Source: Gemmatimonadaceae bacterium (GTDB lineage: Bacteria > Gemmatimonadota > Gemmatimonadetes > Gemmatimonadales > Gemmatimonadaceae). Taken from it: a stretch of 64,000 nt of DNA. Shown here in pieces: positions 26,575 through 34,787 of this stretch. How positions within the stretch are numbered: the first letter of the stretch is position 1; every line of letters begins with the position of its first letter. Location of the stretch: positions 62,001 to 126,000 of the forward strand of contig JADZCT010000039.1 of the NCBI GenBank assembly GCA_020851455.1. Direction: 5' to 3'. A model generated the notes under the pieces. The model was not told the DNA's origin. It did not search any database and saw only the letters and a program-made list of their open reading frames with translations. Made by a program: the position numbers and the translations under genes.

Positions 26575-27865
26575 CGGCCACCCGCGCCGCTGCCGCGCCG
26601 CGCTGTATGCGCAACCTGAGCCAGAGCTCCGCCGCAAGCGCGAGCAATGCCAGCGCCCAGAGGAGCCGGGCCGGGAGCGTGCTGTTTTCTGCGCGTCCAT
26701 CCTGGCGCACTTCGCGCGCAGCCCGCTGCCACGACGCCAGTGCAGAATCGGAATACATCGCGGCGCGAGCCCCGGCATCGCGAACGCCGTGTTCTTCCAC
26801 GGCTGCGGACGCAAGCGCCACGGTTGCCGCCGAAGCCGGCCCGGCGGGTGTGGCGATTTCGACGCGGCCACGCTCGCCATCGCGCACAACGCTTGCGCCG
26901 AACCCGCCAGCGACCCGAAGCACGGCCGGGTCGAGGTGCAGGCGGGCGATCAGGTCGCCTTGGCACGGCGCGGCCCGGATGACGGCATCGCCGTCCGTTG
27001 TCCGGCGCGCCACGCTTCCTCCTCCCCGCGCCGGGCTGGATCCGGCGTCGAGCGCCACCAGCACGATCGAGTCGCAGCCAGCGCGCGGCGCGGCGCCGCT
27101 CACAGTCGCGCCGGCGAGCGTTCCCATGGCGACCGCGCGGGCGAGCGCGCCAGACACGGATGCTCCCGCGCCCGCGAACCGAACTGGCACGCCCGGTTGC
27201 GCGCGCGCCCCGCCTGTCCAGGTGACGTCCGTCCTGCCCGGCTCGACAGTCGTGCGCACGGTAACGCGGCGGCCTCCGGCATCGCTGGCAAATGCAACAG
27301 CGTTTCCGCCGCCTGGCAGCGCTCCGGCGCGCACAAGCCGTACTCCGGCCCATGCCGGCACCGCCGCCACGTCCGCCGAATCCACGCTGCCGACGCGAAA
27401 ATCCGACACCACGACGAGCTCACGGCGGCCCGGCTGCGACTCCAGCCATGCGGCCGCCCCCGCGATCACAGACGACGGATCGCGCGTCCGCACTACCGAC
27501 ACCAGGTCGGCGCCTGCGCTCGCGCTGTCGGCAGCGGCTATCCTGGCGGCGACTTCCGCTTGGCTGGCGCGGCCGGTGTCAACGATGACCGCACGCGCCA
27601 AAGTCGCGCCTGCCGCGGGCCTCTCGCTCTCGAATTGCGGGCGCGCCAGCGCGAACACCGCCGCGGCGAGCGCGAGCAGCCGCAGCGCGAGAAGCGGCAG
27701 GTCGTGGATTCGTTTTCTCCGGACTGGTGGGAGGCGGGTCTCCGTGATGAAGCGGAGCGACGGAAAGCGGCGCACCACCGGCCTGCCCGCTCCCATCAGG
27801 TGGACAAGAACCGGCAGGGCGAGCAACGCGAGCCCGGCGAACGCTACCGGGGCGGCCCAGCTCAC
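26561..27865 (-). CDS. BatA-like membrane protein with degenerate von Willebrand A domain
   Basis: 434 residues. The N-terminus is the BatA/aerotolerance-type domain: one helix (about 8-25), the block RRFPSLRFITETRLPPVRRK, and a second helix (about 57-75). The middle resembles a von Willebrand A domain, but the metal site DxSxS is replaced by DTGRAS, so metal-dependent adhesion is doubtful. A last helix (about 400-420) anchors the C-terminus. It overlaps DUF58 by four bases and probably forms a membrane complex with the MoxR and DUF58 proteins. Confidence 0.82.
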   Translation of the reverse strand: MSWAAPVAFAGLALLALPVLVHLMGAGRPVVRRFPSLRFITETRLPPVRRKRIHDLPLLALRLLALAAAVFALARPQFESERPAAGATLARAVIVDTGRASQAEVAARIAAADSASAGADLVSVVRTRDPSSVIAGAAAWLESQPGRRELVVVSDFRVGSVDSADVAAVPAWAGVRLVRAGALPGGGNAVAFASDAGGRRVTVRTTVEPGRTDVTWTGGARAQPGVPVRFAGAGASVSGALARAVAMGTLAGATVSGAAPRAGCDSIVLVALDAGSSPARGGGSVARRTTDGDAVIRAAPCQGDLIARLHLDPAVLRVAGGFGASVVRDGERGRVEIATPAGPASAATVALASAAVEEHGVRDAGARAAMYSDSALASWQRAAREVRQDGRAENSTLPARLLWALALLALAAELWLRLRIQRGAAAARVADGAR

Positions 27866-28827
27866 CGGGCACCGCCCGGAATGCGCTCGGTGCCGCGCGC
27901 TCCGCCGCGCCGCTGCAGGAAGTCGCGCAACGCGCGTCCGGGCGGCACGTCAGTGACCAGGCGGGCGTAGGTGATCCCCGAATGCACGGCGTCGTCGCGT
28001 CGGCCGGCGGCGAACGATTCGATACGCTGGGCGTAAGCGACTGCCGCCGCGCCGGCGTCCACGAGCCGGCGTTCGCCGGTCTCGATATCCTCGTACTCGA
28101 TCGCCCCGCTGTCTCCCAGGGCAAGCTCCGCCGGCGAGAGGACGTGCAGCACCGAAACGTCATGCCCGTGCTGGGTCACGCGCCTCAGCGCGCGCGTCAC
28201 TTCGGCCTCGTCGTCGTAGAAATCGGAGATGACGGCCACGAGACCGCGTCGGCGGAGGAGCTGCGCAGCGCGGTCAATCACGAGGCGCGCGTCCCACCGA
28301 GCGGCTGGCGCCAGCCGTTCGAGCATCGCCAGTAGCGCGCGCAGGTGCGGACGCCCGCCGCGCGCTGGCATGTAGCGGAGCGCGCCCTGCTCCATCGTCA
28401 TGAGGCCGACGGCGTTGCCCTGCGTGCTCGCGAGGTGGGCCAGCGCGGCCGCCATCACGACGGCATAGCGGAACTTGGTCACAGACGCGCTTCCGGCCGC
28501 GGCCGGGAAATCCATGGAGCCGCTGCTGTCGAGCACCAGCATCACGGGAACGTTGGTCGTGTCGCGGAACTGCCGCGTGTACAGCCGGTCGCTGCGCCCG
28601 AAGAGCTTCCAGTCGAGGTACTTCAGGTCGTCACCCGCGCGGTACGGGCGATGCTGGCGAAACTCCGTGCTGTAGCCGTGGAACGGGCTGCGGTTTCCGC
28701 CGGTGCGCATCCCTTCCACGACGAGCCGCGCGGAGAGCTCGAGGTCCTCGATCGCCGCGACGACCTCCGGCGCGAGCACCGACCCGTGGGGCGCCGGCTT
28801 CACTGCTGCGTCCACGCGGCCGCCCAT
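27862..28827 (-). CDS. DUF58 domain protein (von Willebrand A-like)
   Basis: 321 residues. The DUF58 signature is RPYRAGDDLKYLDWKLFGRS (about residues 61-80), followed by a von Willebrand A-like fold whose metal motif DSSGS is intact. DUF58 proteins are usually partners of MoxR ATPases, which are thought to remodel them as metal-insertion or assembly factors. No transmembrane helix is seen. It sits 19 bases downstream of the MoxR gene. Confidence 0.92.
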   Translation of the reverse strand: MGGRVDAAVKPAPHGSVLAPEVVAAIEDLELSARLVVEGMRTGGNRSPFHGYSTEFRQHRPYRAGDDLKYLDWKLFGRSDRLYTRQFRDTTNVPVMLVLDSSGSMDFPAAAGSASVTKFRYAVVMAAALAHLASTQGNAVGLMTMEQGALRYMPARGGRPHLRALLAMLERLAPAARWDARLVIDRAAQLLRRRGLVAVISDFYDDEAEVTRALRRVTQHGHDVSVLHVLSPAELALGDSGAIEYEDIETGERRLVDAGAAAVAYAQRIESFAAGRRDDAVHSGITYARLVTDVPPGRALRDFLQRRGGARGTERIPGGAR

Positions 28828-28846
28828 GCGCGCGCCCGCGCAGGAG

Positions 28847-29869
28847 TCACGGCCGTACTGCCGCGAGCAGCCGTGTGATCACTTCGTCGGCCGACACCCC
28901 GTCGGCTTCGGCCTGGAAGTTCACGAGCACGCGATGGCGCAGCACTGGAAGCGCGACCCGCGCGACGTCATCGGGGGACGGTACGGTTCGCCCGTCGAGG
29001 AGCGCCGCGCTCTTGGCGCCGAGCAGCAGAGCCTGGCCCGCGCGCGGCCCCGCGCCCCAGCGCACGAAGTCGCGCACCGCCTGCGGGGCCGACGGATCGG
29101 CCGGGCGAGTGGCCCGTGTGAGCCGGAGCGCATAGTCAACGATGTTCGACGCCGCCGGCAGCTCGCGCACCAGCACGCGCGCCGCTTCGAGATCGGCCCC
29201 CGTCGCAACGGGGCCGGCGGCGCGCGCATCGCCGTGCGTCGTCTCCGCGAGGATCCGGCGCTCGTCGTCGGCGTCGGGGTATTCGATCAGGACGTTGAAC
29301 ATGAACCGGTCGAGCTGCGCCTCGGGCAGCGGGAAGGTGCCCTCCTGCTCGATCGGGTTCTCGGTCGCGAGCACAAACAGCGGCCGGTCGAGCTGGTGGC
29401 GCACGCCGCCGACCGTCACCTGGTATTCCTGCATCGCCTCGAGTAGCGCTGCCTGCGTGCGCGGAGGAGTGCGGTTGATCTCGTCGGCGAGAATGACGTT
29501 GGCGAAAACGGGGCCCGGGATGAAGCGCACGTGGCGCTTCCCGGTTGCGGCATCCTCCTCGATCACTTCCGTGCCAAGGATATCGGACGGCATCAGGTCC
29601 GGAGTGAACTGGATACGGCTGAATCGCAGATGGATGGCGTCGGCGAGCGTCTTGATGAGCAGTGTCTTGGCCAGCCCGGGCACGCCGCGCAGGAGGCAAT
29701 GGCCGCCCGCGAGGAGGCAGGTCAGGATCTCGCGTCGTACGCGGTCCTGGCCAATGATCACGCGGCCAAGCTCACGGTCGAGTGCGGTCGCAAGCGCCGC
29801 CGCGGACTCGAACGTGGCAGCCGCCGGGGCGGGCGCCGCCGGCGCGGATGTTGGTATAATTGCTGTCAC
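28847..29869 (-). CDS. MoxR-family AAA+ ATPase
   Basis: 340 residues. Walker A is GVPGLAKT (61-68), Walker B is VILADE (124-129), and sensor 1 follows in FVLATENPIEQEGTFPLPEA. MoxR ATPases act as chaperones for von Willebrand A-domain partners. It leads the operon MoxR-DUF58-BatA-like and two large membrane proteins, a common arrangement. The start is GTG at 29869, nine bases after a TAGAAT box and without a clear ribosome-binding site. Confidence 0.95.
   Translation of the reverse strand: MTAIIPTSAPAAPAPAAATFESAAALATALDRELGRVIIGQDRVRREILTCLLAGGHCLLRGVPGLAKTLLIKTLADAIHLRFSRIQFTPDLMPSDILGTEVIEEDAATGKRHVRFIPGPVFANVILADEINRTPPRTQAALLEAMQEYQVTVGGVRHQLDRPLFVLATENPIEQEGTFPLPEAQLDRFMFNVLIEYPDADDERRILAETTHGDARAAGPVATGADLEAARVLVRELPAASNIVDYALRLTRATRPADPSAPQAVRDFVRWGAGPRAGQALLLGAKSAALLDGRTVPSPDDVARVALPVLRHRVLVNFQAEADGVSADEVITRLLAAVRP
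29855..29860 (+). promoter_or_regulatory. Consensus TATAAT upstream of the DUF167 gene
   Basis: A perfect TATAAT in a GC-rich stretch, 69 bases before the ATG at 29930 and within the first codons of the divergent MoxR gene. No -35 box is evident, so it may be fortuitous. Confidence 0.35.
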
Positions 29870-29878
29870 CGGGAGTGG

Positions 29879-29884
29879 ATTCTA
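29879..29884 (-). promoter_or_regulatory. TAGAAT -10 element of the MoxR operon
   Basis: On the minus strand TAGAAT ends nine bases before the GTG start of the MoxR gene, with no Shine-Dalgarno sequence between. It fits the short-leader pattern seen across the window. Confidence 0.5.
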
Positions 29885-29929
29885 TCAGGGGGATCCCGGC
29901 CGAGCCAGCCGAACGCCCGGGCATCCCAC

Positions 29930-30250
29930 ATGCGCGACGCCAGTCTTCCTCCGTTCATCAATACGCGCGACGACGGCGTGACGCTCACGCTGCGGGTTCA
30001 GCCGCGCGCGTCGAGCGACGCGATCGTCGGGCGTCATGGCGACGCCCTCAGGGTTCGCGTCACCGCGCCGCCCGCCGACTCTGCCGCGAACGAGGCTGTG
30101 GCATCGCTGGTGGCTCGAGTCCTCGGACGCCCGGCATCAGCCGTCGCCGTCATCCACGGGCACGCGTCGAGATCCAAGGTCGTTCTGGTCCGGGGAATCG
30201 CCGCGGCCGAGGTTCTGCGCCTCCTCGCCCGGCACGGCGGCGCCGGCTAG
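29930..30250 (+). CDS. DUF167 (YggU-like) small protein
   Basis: 106 residues. DUF167 blocks are visible: LRVQPRASSDAIVGRHGDAL, VTAPPADSAANEAVASLVA and the lysine-containing SRSKVVLV strand. These proteins are small soluble folds of unknown function, common in bacteria and archaea. The frame is open far upstream, but the ATG at 29930 gives the family length. It converges with the histidine kinase gene 35 bases away. Confidence 0.85.
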   Translation: MRDASLPPFINTRDDGVTLTLRVQPRASSDAIVGRHGDALRVRVTAPPADSAANEAVASLVARVLGRPASAVAVIHGHASRSKVVLVRGIAAAEVLRLLARHGGAG

Positions 30251-30285
30251 GGTCTCGGCGCCGGCCGGCCGTTCGCGGCTGGCTA

Positions 30286-31710
30286 TCAGTCCCCGCGCGG
30301 GATGGTGACTCTGAACTCCGTGTGTCCGGGGCGCGAATCCGCGATCACCACCTGGCCGCCGTGGGCAACGGCGATGCGCCGCGCGATGGACAGCCCAAGC
30401 CCCGCGCCGCCATCGGCGACCGTGGCGCCACCCGCAGCCGCGGTGTCGCCGCGGTGGTACCTCTCGAAGACCGCCTCCTGCTCGTCGGGCGCAATCCCCG
30501 GGCCCGCGTCCGTCACCGACACCGCGTGCGATCCGTTCCAGGACGTCATGTCAACGGTGACGACGCTGCCCGCCGGCGCGTGCTTCGTTGCGTTGTCGAG
30601 AAGGTTCAGGAATACGCGCCCGAGGAGGTCCGGGTCGCCAACGACCGGCGCCTGCGCCATGTTCCGCAGCTCGATGCGCACTCCACGCGCCTCGGCGACC
30701 GGCGCCATCGCGCGGGTGGCGTCATCAACGACCTCCTCCAGGTACACCGGCTCGCGGCGCGCCTCGAGGCGGCCAGCGTCGGCCCGCGCCAGCAGGAAGA
30801 GGTCGTCAACGATGCGCGAGAGCCGGGCAGCCGCATCGCGCATCACGCCCACCGACTCGCGGTATTCGGCCTCGTCGCGTCGCTCGCGCGCCAGGGTGAC
30901 GTCGGCCTCCGTGCGGATGATCGCCGTGGGCGTCCGCAGTTCGTGCGATGCGTCAGCCATGAACCGGCGCTGCTGCTCGAAGGCCGTCTCGATGCGGTCG
31001 AGCAGTTCGTTCACGACGCGCGCGAGGCCGGCAAGCTCGGCGTCACCGGCAACCGGGAGACGGGCGTGAAGGTTGCTGGCGCTGATCTCCCCGGCGCGCG
31101 TCATCATCGCGGTCATCGGCGCCAGGCCGCGATGCACGAGGAGGAAGGCCGACCCGGCTGCTGCCGCCAGGAGGAGCGGGATAACCGCGAAGAAGAAGAG
31201 GCGGATGCGCTCGAGCACCGCGTACACGTCTGCCAGCGGTGACACGCCGGCCAGGACATACCGCTCCCCGTGGACGTCGAGCGGGACGGAAAGCACGCGG
31301 TCGCTCCGCGAGGCGCCCTTGACGGTCACCGTCTCGGGCACGACGCCAGCCGAAAGGATGTGCGAGAGGACAACGTCCGACTCGGCCCGCGCATCTTCCG
31401 CCGACTCCGGGACCGCGGTCATCACGTGCCCCGCGGCGTCGCGGACGATGATCCTGAGGTTGCGAAAGCGCATGTCGTCCAGCGTCGTCCGGATCGCCTC
31501 CGGCACGTCCACGGAGCTCCGCCGCTCGGCCACGACCTCGCGAGCGACGACCGTGAGCGCCTCCGCGATGAACCGGTCCGTCCGGCTCACCAGCATGCTC
31601 GCCAGCACCAGGTAGCAGATGACGGCAAACGCCACCAGCGGAACGCCAAGCAGCGCGACGTACCCGAGCGTGAGCCGCGACCTGAGCGACGACGGCCACG
31701 CGCCGCGCAT
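30286..31710 (-). CDS. Sensor histidine kinase
   Basis: 474 residues. Transmembrane helices at about 15-38 and 170-193 flank a periplasmic sensor of about 130 residues. A HAMP domain follows, then HisKA with the phosphorylated His256 in DASHELRTP, and a HATPase domain with the N box (LLDNATKHAP), G1 (DAGPGIAP), F (FERYHRG) and G2 (GAGLGLSIA). The ATG at 31710 is one base after the response-regulator stop, so the two are cotranscribed. The signal it senses cannot be read from the sequence. Confidence 0.95.
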   Translation of the reverse strand: MRGAWPSSLRSRLTLGYVALLGVPLVAFAVICYLVLASMLVSRTDRFIAEALTVVAREVVAERRSSVDVPEAIRTTLDDMRFRNLRIIVRDAAGHVMTAVPESAEDARAESDVVLSHILSAGVVPETVTVKGASRSDRVLSVPLDVHGERYVLAGVSPLADVYAVLERIRLFFFAVIPLLLAAAAGSAFLLVHRGLAPMTAMMTRAGEISASNLHARLPVAGDAELAGLARVVNELLDRIETAFEQQRRFMADASHELRTPTAIIRTEADVTLARERRDEAEYRESVGVMRDAAARLSRIVDDLFLLARADAGRLEARREPVYLEEVVDDATRAMAPVAEARGVRIELRNMAQAPVVGDPDLLGRVFLNLLDNATKHAPAGSVVTVDMTSWNGSHAVSVTDAGPGIAPDEQEAVFERYHRGDTAAAGGATVADGGAGLGLSIARRIAVAHGGQVVIADSRPGHTEFRVTIPRGD

Positions 31711-31711
31711 G

Positions 31712-32434
31712 TCAGTCCTCGCCGGATGCCGCGCCCGCCGGCGACTCCGTCCGGGCATCGCCATCGGGCGGGGATAGCACGAAGCCGGCGCCACGGACCG
31801 TGGAAAGAAGGGGCACTGCTTCGCCGTCGTCTATCTTGCGGCGCACGCGGCTCGCGTAAACGTCAATGATGTTAGAGTAGGTGTTGCGCGCGTCGCTCCA
31901 GACGTGGGTGAGCAGCTCGCCACGTCCAACCACCCGCCCGGCGTTCGTCGCCAGGTACAGGACGAAAGCGTACTCCTTCGCCGTCAGGGTGATCTGGCGC
32001 GACCCGCGCGACACCCGGTGCCGCCGGGTGTCTATCACGAGGTCGCCCACGGTAAGCAGCGGGGCCACCGAGTCCACGTTGCGGCGCACCACGGCCCTGA
32101 GCCGCGCAAGGAGTTCGCCGAAGTCGAACGGCTTGGTCACGTAGTCGTCCGCGCCGGCGTCGAGCCCGGTGATCCGCTTATCAACGGCGTCGAGCGCCGT
32201 GAGCATCAGGATCGGCGTCCGGTTGCCCGCGGCGCGGAGGGTGCGGCAGACCGCGATTCCGTCCGGCGCGGGAATCATGACGTCCAGGATGATCGCGTCG
32301 TACTGGTGCTCGGCGAGCAGCGCCAGCACCTGCGGACCGCTGGCCGCCTGGTCAACGGCGTAGCCTGCCTCCCGCAGACCGCGGCTGACCGTCGTCCGGA
32401 GCTGTTTGTCGTCCTCGGCGAAGGCAATGCGCAT
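31712..32434 (-). CDS. OmpR-family response regulator
   Basis: 240 residues. Receiver domain (1-115) with the acidic cluster at residues 7-9, phosphoacceptor Asp51 (ILDVMIPAPDG) and the conserved Lys in VTKPFDFGELL. The winged-helix domain (about 130-225) ends with the usual VRRKID and LLSTVRGAGFVL. The frame is open further upstream, but MRIAFAEDD at 32434 is the natural receiver start and lies seven bases after a TAAGTT box. It is the first gene of the two-component operon and divergent from thrB. Confidence 0.95.
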   Translation of the reverse strand: MRIAFAEDDKQLRTTVSRGLREAGYAVDQAASGPQVLALLAEHQYDAIILDVMIPAPDGIAVCRTLRAAGNRTPILMLTALDAVDKRITGLDAGADDYVTKPFDFGELLARLRAVVRRNVDSVAPLLTVGDLVIDTRRHRVSRGSRQITLTAKEYAFVLYLATNAGRVVGRGELLTHVWSDARNTYSNIIDVYASRVRRKIDDGEAVPLLSTVRGAGFVLSPPDGDARTESPAGAASGED

Positions 32435-32441
32435 GCGGAGA

Positions 32442-32447
32442 AACTTA
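32442..32447 (-). promoter_or_regulatory. TAAGTT -10-like element of the two-component operon
   Basis: On the minus strand TAAGTT is seven bases before the response-regulator ATG, which implies a leaderless transcript. The thrB box faces the other way 43 bases to the right. Confidence 0.5.
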
Positions 32448-32489
32448 CCGCCCGCCGCCCCCGGCCGCGACGACGGGCGCGCGAGGTGA

Positions 32490-32495
32490 TAGACT
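32490..32495 (+). promoter_or_regulatory. TAGACT -10-like element of the thr operon
   Basis: TAGACT ends seven bases before the thrB ATG. No ribosome-binding site lies in that gap and no attenuator or leader peptide precedes it. Confidence 0.5.
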
Positions 32496-32502
32496 TGGGG
32501 CC

Positions 32503-33489
32503 ATGCGCCGCGACCGCCCCCCCAACGCCCGACTGACCGTCGGCTCGCCGCGCACAACCGCTGGCGCCGCAGCGCCAGCGTGCATCGGCAACTTCGGCCC
32601 TGGCCTCGACGTGCTGGGCGTCGCCGTAGCTGGCGCGGTGGACCGGGTCATCGCAACAAGGAGCGGGTCGTCGGGCGTCGTCATTTCCGACCCCGGGCAC
32701 CCCGACCTGCCAGCCGACCCTGGCCGCAATACGGCAGGCATCGCCGCGCGGGAAGTGCTGAAGCGCGCAGGCGCCGACGTCGGCGTCTCCATCGCGGTCA
32801 CGAAGGGGCTCCCGCTCTCCGGCGGGCAGGGTGGGAGTGCTGCGTCGGCCGTGGCCGCTGCGGTGGCAACCAACAGGCTGCTCGGCGATCCGCTCTGCGT
32901 CGCCGCGCTCATGGAATCGGCAGTAGAGGCCGAGACGGTCGTGAGCGGACGGCACGCCGACAATGTTGCGCCGCAGCTGCTGGGGGGCGTGGTGCTCGTC
33001 CGTTCGCTCGACCCGCTCGACGTCATGCAGCTTGCCAGCCCGGCCGGGCTCCGGATCGTTCTTGCCCACCCCGACCAGCGGCTGCGTACTGCCGACGCCC
33101 GCGCCGCGCTGCCCAAGTTCGTGGCGCGATCAACGGTCGTCCGCCAGCTGGGCAACGTCGCCGCGATCGTCGCGGCCCTGGAATCGGACGACCTTGCAAT
33201 GCTGGGCCGCGCCATGGACGACCAGATCGCCGAACCCGCCCGGGCGCCACTGCTCCGGGGATTCGACGAGGCAAAGGCCGCCGCGCTGGCTTCCGGCGCC
33301 CTCGGCGGCTCCATCTCCGGCGCAGGCCCGACGAGCTTCTGGCTTGCGGGTGACGACGTCACGGCACGGCGCGTGTCCGACGCGGTGCGCGCGTCGTACG
33401 CCGCCCTCGGCATTGACTGCAACACGCGCGTTTCGCACATCGCGCAGGCCGGAGCGCTCGACCTCCCCGGCGACGTGCAGTCCGCGTGA
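32503..33489 (+). CDS. thrB: Homoserine kinase
   Basis: 328-residue GHMP kinase. It phosphorylates homoserine with ATP, giving the substrate of threonine synthase. The glycine-rich phosphate loop is GLPLSGGQGGSAASAVA (102-118), the N-terminal motif is PACIGNFGPGLDVLG (25-39), and the C-terminal GHMP block is GGSISGAGPTSFWLA. It leads a coupled operon with thrC and an MFS transporter; GTGA joins thrB to thrC. No homoserine dehydrogenase or aspartokinase is in the window. Confidence 0.95.
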   Translation: MRRDRPPNARLTVGSPRTTAGAAAPACIGNFGPGLDVLGVAVAGAVDRVIATRSGSSGVVISDPGHPDLPADPGRNTAGIAAREVLKRAGADVGVSIAVTKGLPLSGGQGGSAASAVAAAVATNRLLGDPLCVAALMESAVEAETVVSGRHADNVAPQLLGGVVLVRSLDPLDVMQLASPAGLRIVLAHPDQRLRTADARAALPKFVARSTVVRQLGNVAAIVAALESDDLAMLGRAMDDQIAEPARAPLLRGFDEAKAAALASGALGGSISGAGPTSFWLAGDDVTARRVSDAVRASYAALGIDCNTRVSHIAQAGALDLPGDVQSA

Positions 33490-34787
33490 ACGCGACAACG
33501 CTCTTCCTCGACCCGGGGAGTGAGTCACGGCTGGTGTGTCCGGCCTGCGCCTTGGCATACCCGGCCGGGGCTCCAGTGTCGGAATGCGAATCGTGCGGCG
33601 CGCTCCTCGAGGTACTGCACCCGCGTCCGGCCGACGGCGCGGCCGCCCTGCGGTCGCCCGCTCCAGCGGCGGCGCTGGACGCGTCCGGCGCCGCCGGCGC
33701 GAGCGGCGTGTGGCGCTACCACCAGCTCGTAATGCCTGCGGCCACGGATGTCGTGAGCTGGCCCGAAGGCCGCACGCCGTTCGTCCGGTCCGAGGCAGTC
33801 CGCCAGTGGACGGGCGTCGCGGACCTGCGGATCAAGCACGAGGGAATGAACCCCACCGGCAGCTTCAAGGATCGCGGGATGACCGCCGCGGTAACCCACG
33901 CCGTGCACACCGGAGCCCGCGCGATTGCGTGCGCAAGCACAGGCAACACGGCTGCGTCGCTTGCGGCGTACGCGGCAATTGCCGGCCTGCCCGCGCTAGT
34001 CCTCGTTCCGGAGGGCAAGGTGGCGACCGGCAAGCTCGCGCAGGCCACCGCGTACGGCGCCACCGTGCTTCTCGTGGACGGCGACTTCGACTCGTGCCTC
34101 GAGCTCGTGCGCGCCGCGAGCCGCGAGCTTGGGGTTTACCTCGCCAACTCCGTCAATCCGTGGCGCATCGAGGGGCAAAAGACGATCGCGTGGGAACTCC
34201 TCGGCCAGACGGGGTGGGATTCGCCGCCCGACTGGATCGCGTTGCCAGCGGGCGCCCTTGGGAACACGGGGGCGCTCGGCAAGGCGCTGCGCGAGGCGCA
34301 CGCGCTCGGTGCGCTTCCACGCGTGCCAAGGATCCTCTCCGTGCAGGCAGCGGGAGCCGCGCCATTCGCGCAGGGCTTCGAGCACGGGTTCGCCGAACGC
34401 GTGCGGGTGCACGCCGAGACCGTTGCGTCGGCGATCCGCATTGGCGACCCCGCGAGCTGGGAGCGCGGCGTTCGAGCCATCCACGAGACGAACGGTGCGG
34501 TCGCCGCCGTGAGCGACGACGAGATCCTCGATGCGAAGGCCGTGATAGACGCCGCCGGCATCGGGTGCGAGCCCGCCAGCGCGGCGAGCGTCGCGGGCGT
34601 GCGCGCGCTGCGATCGCGCGGAGTCATCGCAGCCGATGCCACTGTCGCGTGCATCCTCACCGGCCATCTCCTCAAGGATCCCGACACGACCATCGCGTAC
34701 CACGGCGGCAGCGGCGCCCGCGCCAACCCGCCGGTGCGAATCAGCGCCGACCTGCGCGAGATCCGACGCCTCGTCCCGTCGGCATGA
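33486..34787 (+). CDS. thrC: Threonine synthase
   Basis: 433 residues with a GTG start overlapping the thrB stop. PLP-dependent enzyme that converts O-phosphohomoserine to threonine. The PLP lysine is Lys128 in NPTGSFKDRGM. The N-terminus has a four-Cys zinc-ribbon-like motif (Cys18, 21, 34, 37), found in some threonine synthases of this class. The phosphate-binding segment follows as CASTGNTAASLAAYA. It is joined to the next gene by an ATGA overlap. Confidence 0.95.
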   Translation: MNATTLFLDPGSESRLVCPACALAYPAGAPVSECESCGALLEVLHPRPADGAAALRSPAPAAALDASGAAGASGVWRYHQLVMPAATDVVSWPEGRTPFVRSEAVRQWTGVADLRIKHEGMNPTGSFKDRGMTAAVTHAVHTGARAIACASTGNTAASLAAYAAIAGLPALVLVPEGKVATGKLAQATAYGATVLLVDGDFDSCLELVRAASRELGVYLANSVNPWRIEGQKTIAWELLGQTGWDSPPDWIALPAGALGNTGALGKALREAHALGALPRVPRILSVQAAGAAPFAQGFEHGFAERVRVHAETVASAIRIGDPASWERGVRAIHETNGAVAAVSDDEILDAKAVIDAAGIGCEPASAASVAGVRALRSRGVIAADATVACILTGHLLKDPDTTIAYHGGSGARANPPVRISADLREIRRLVPSA

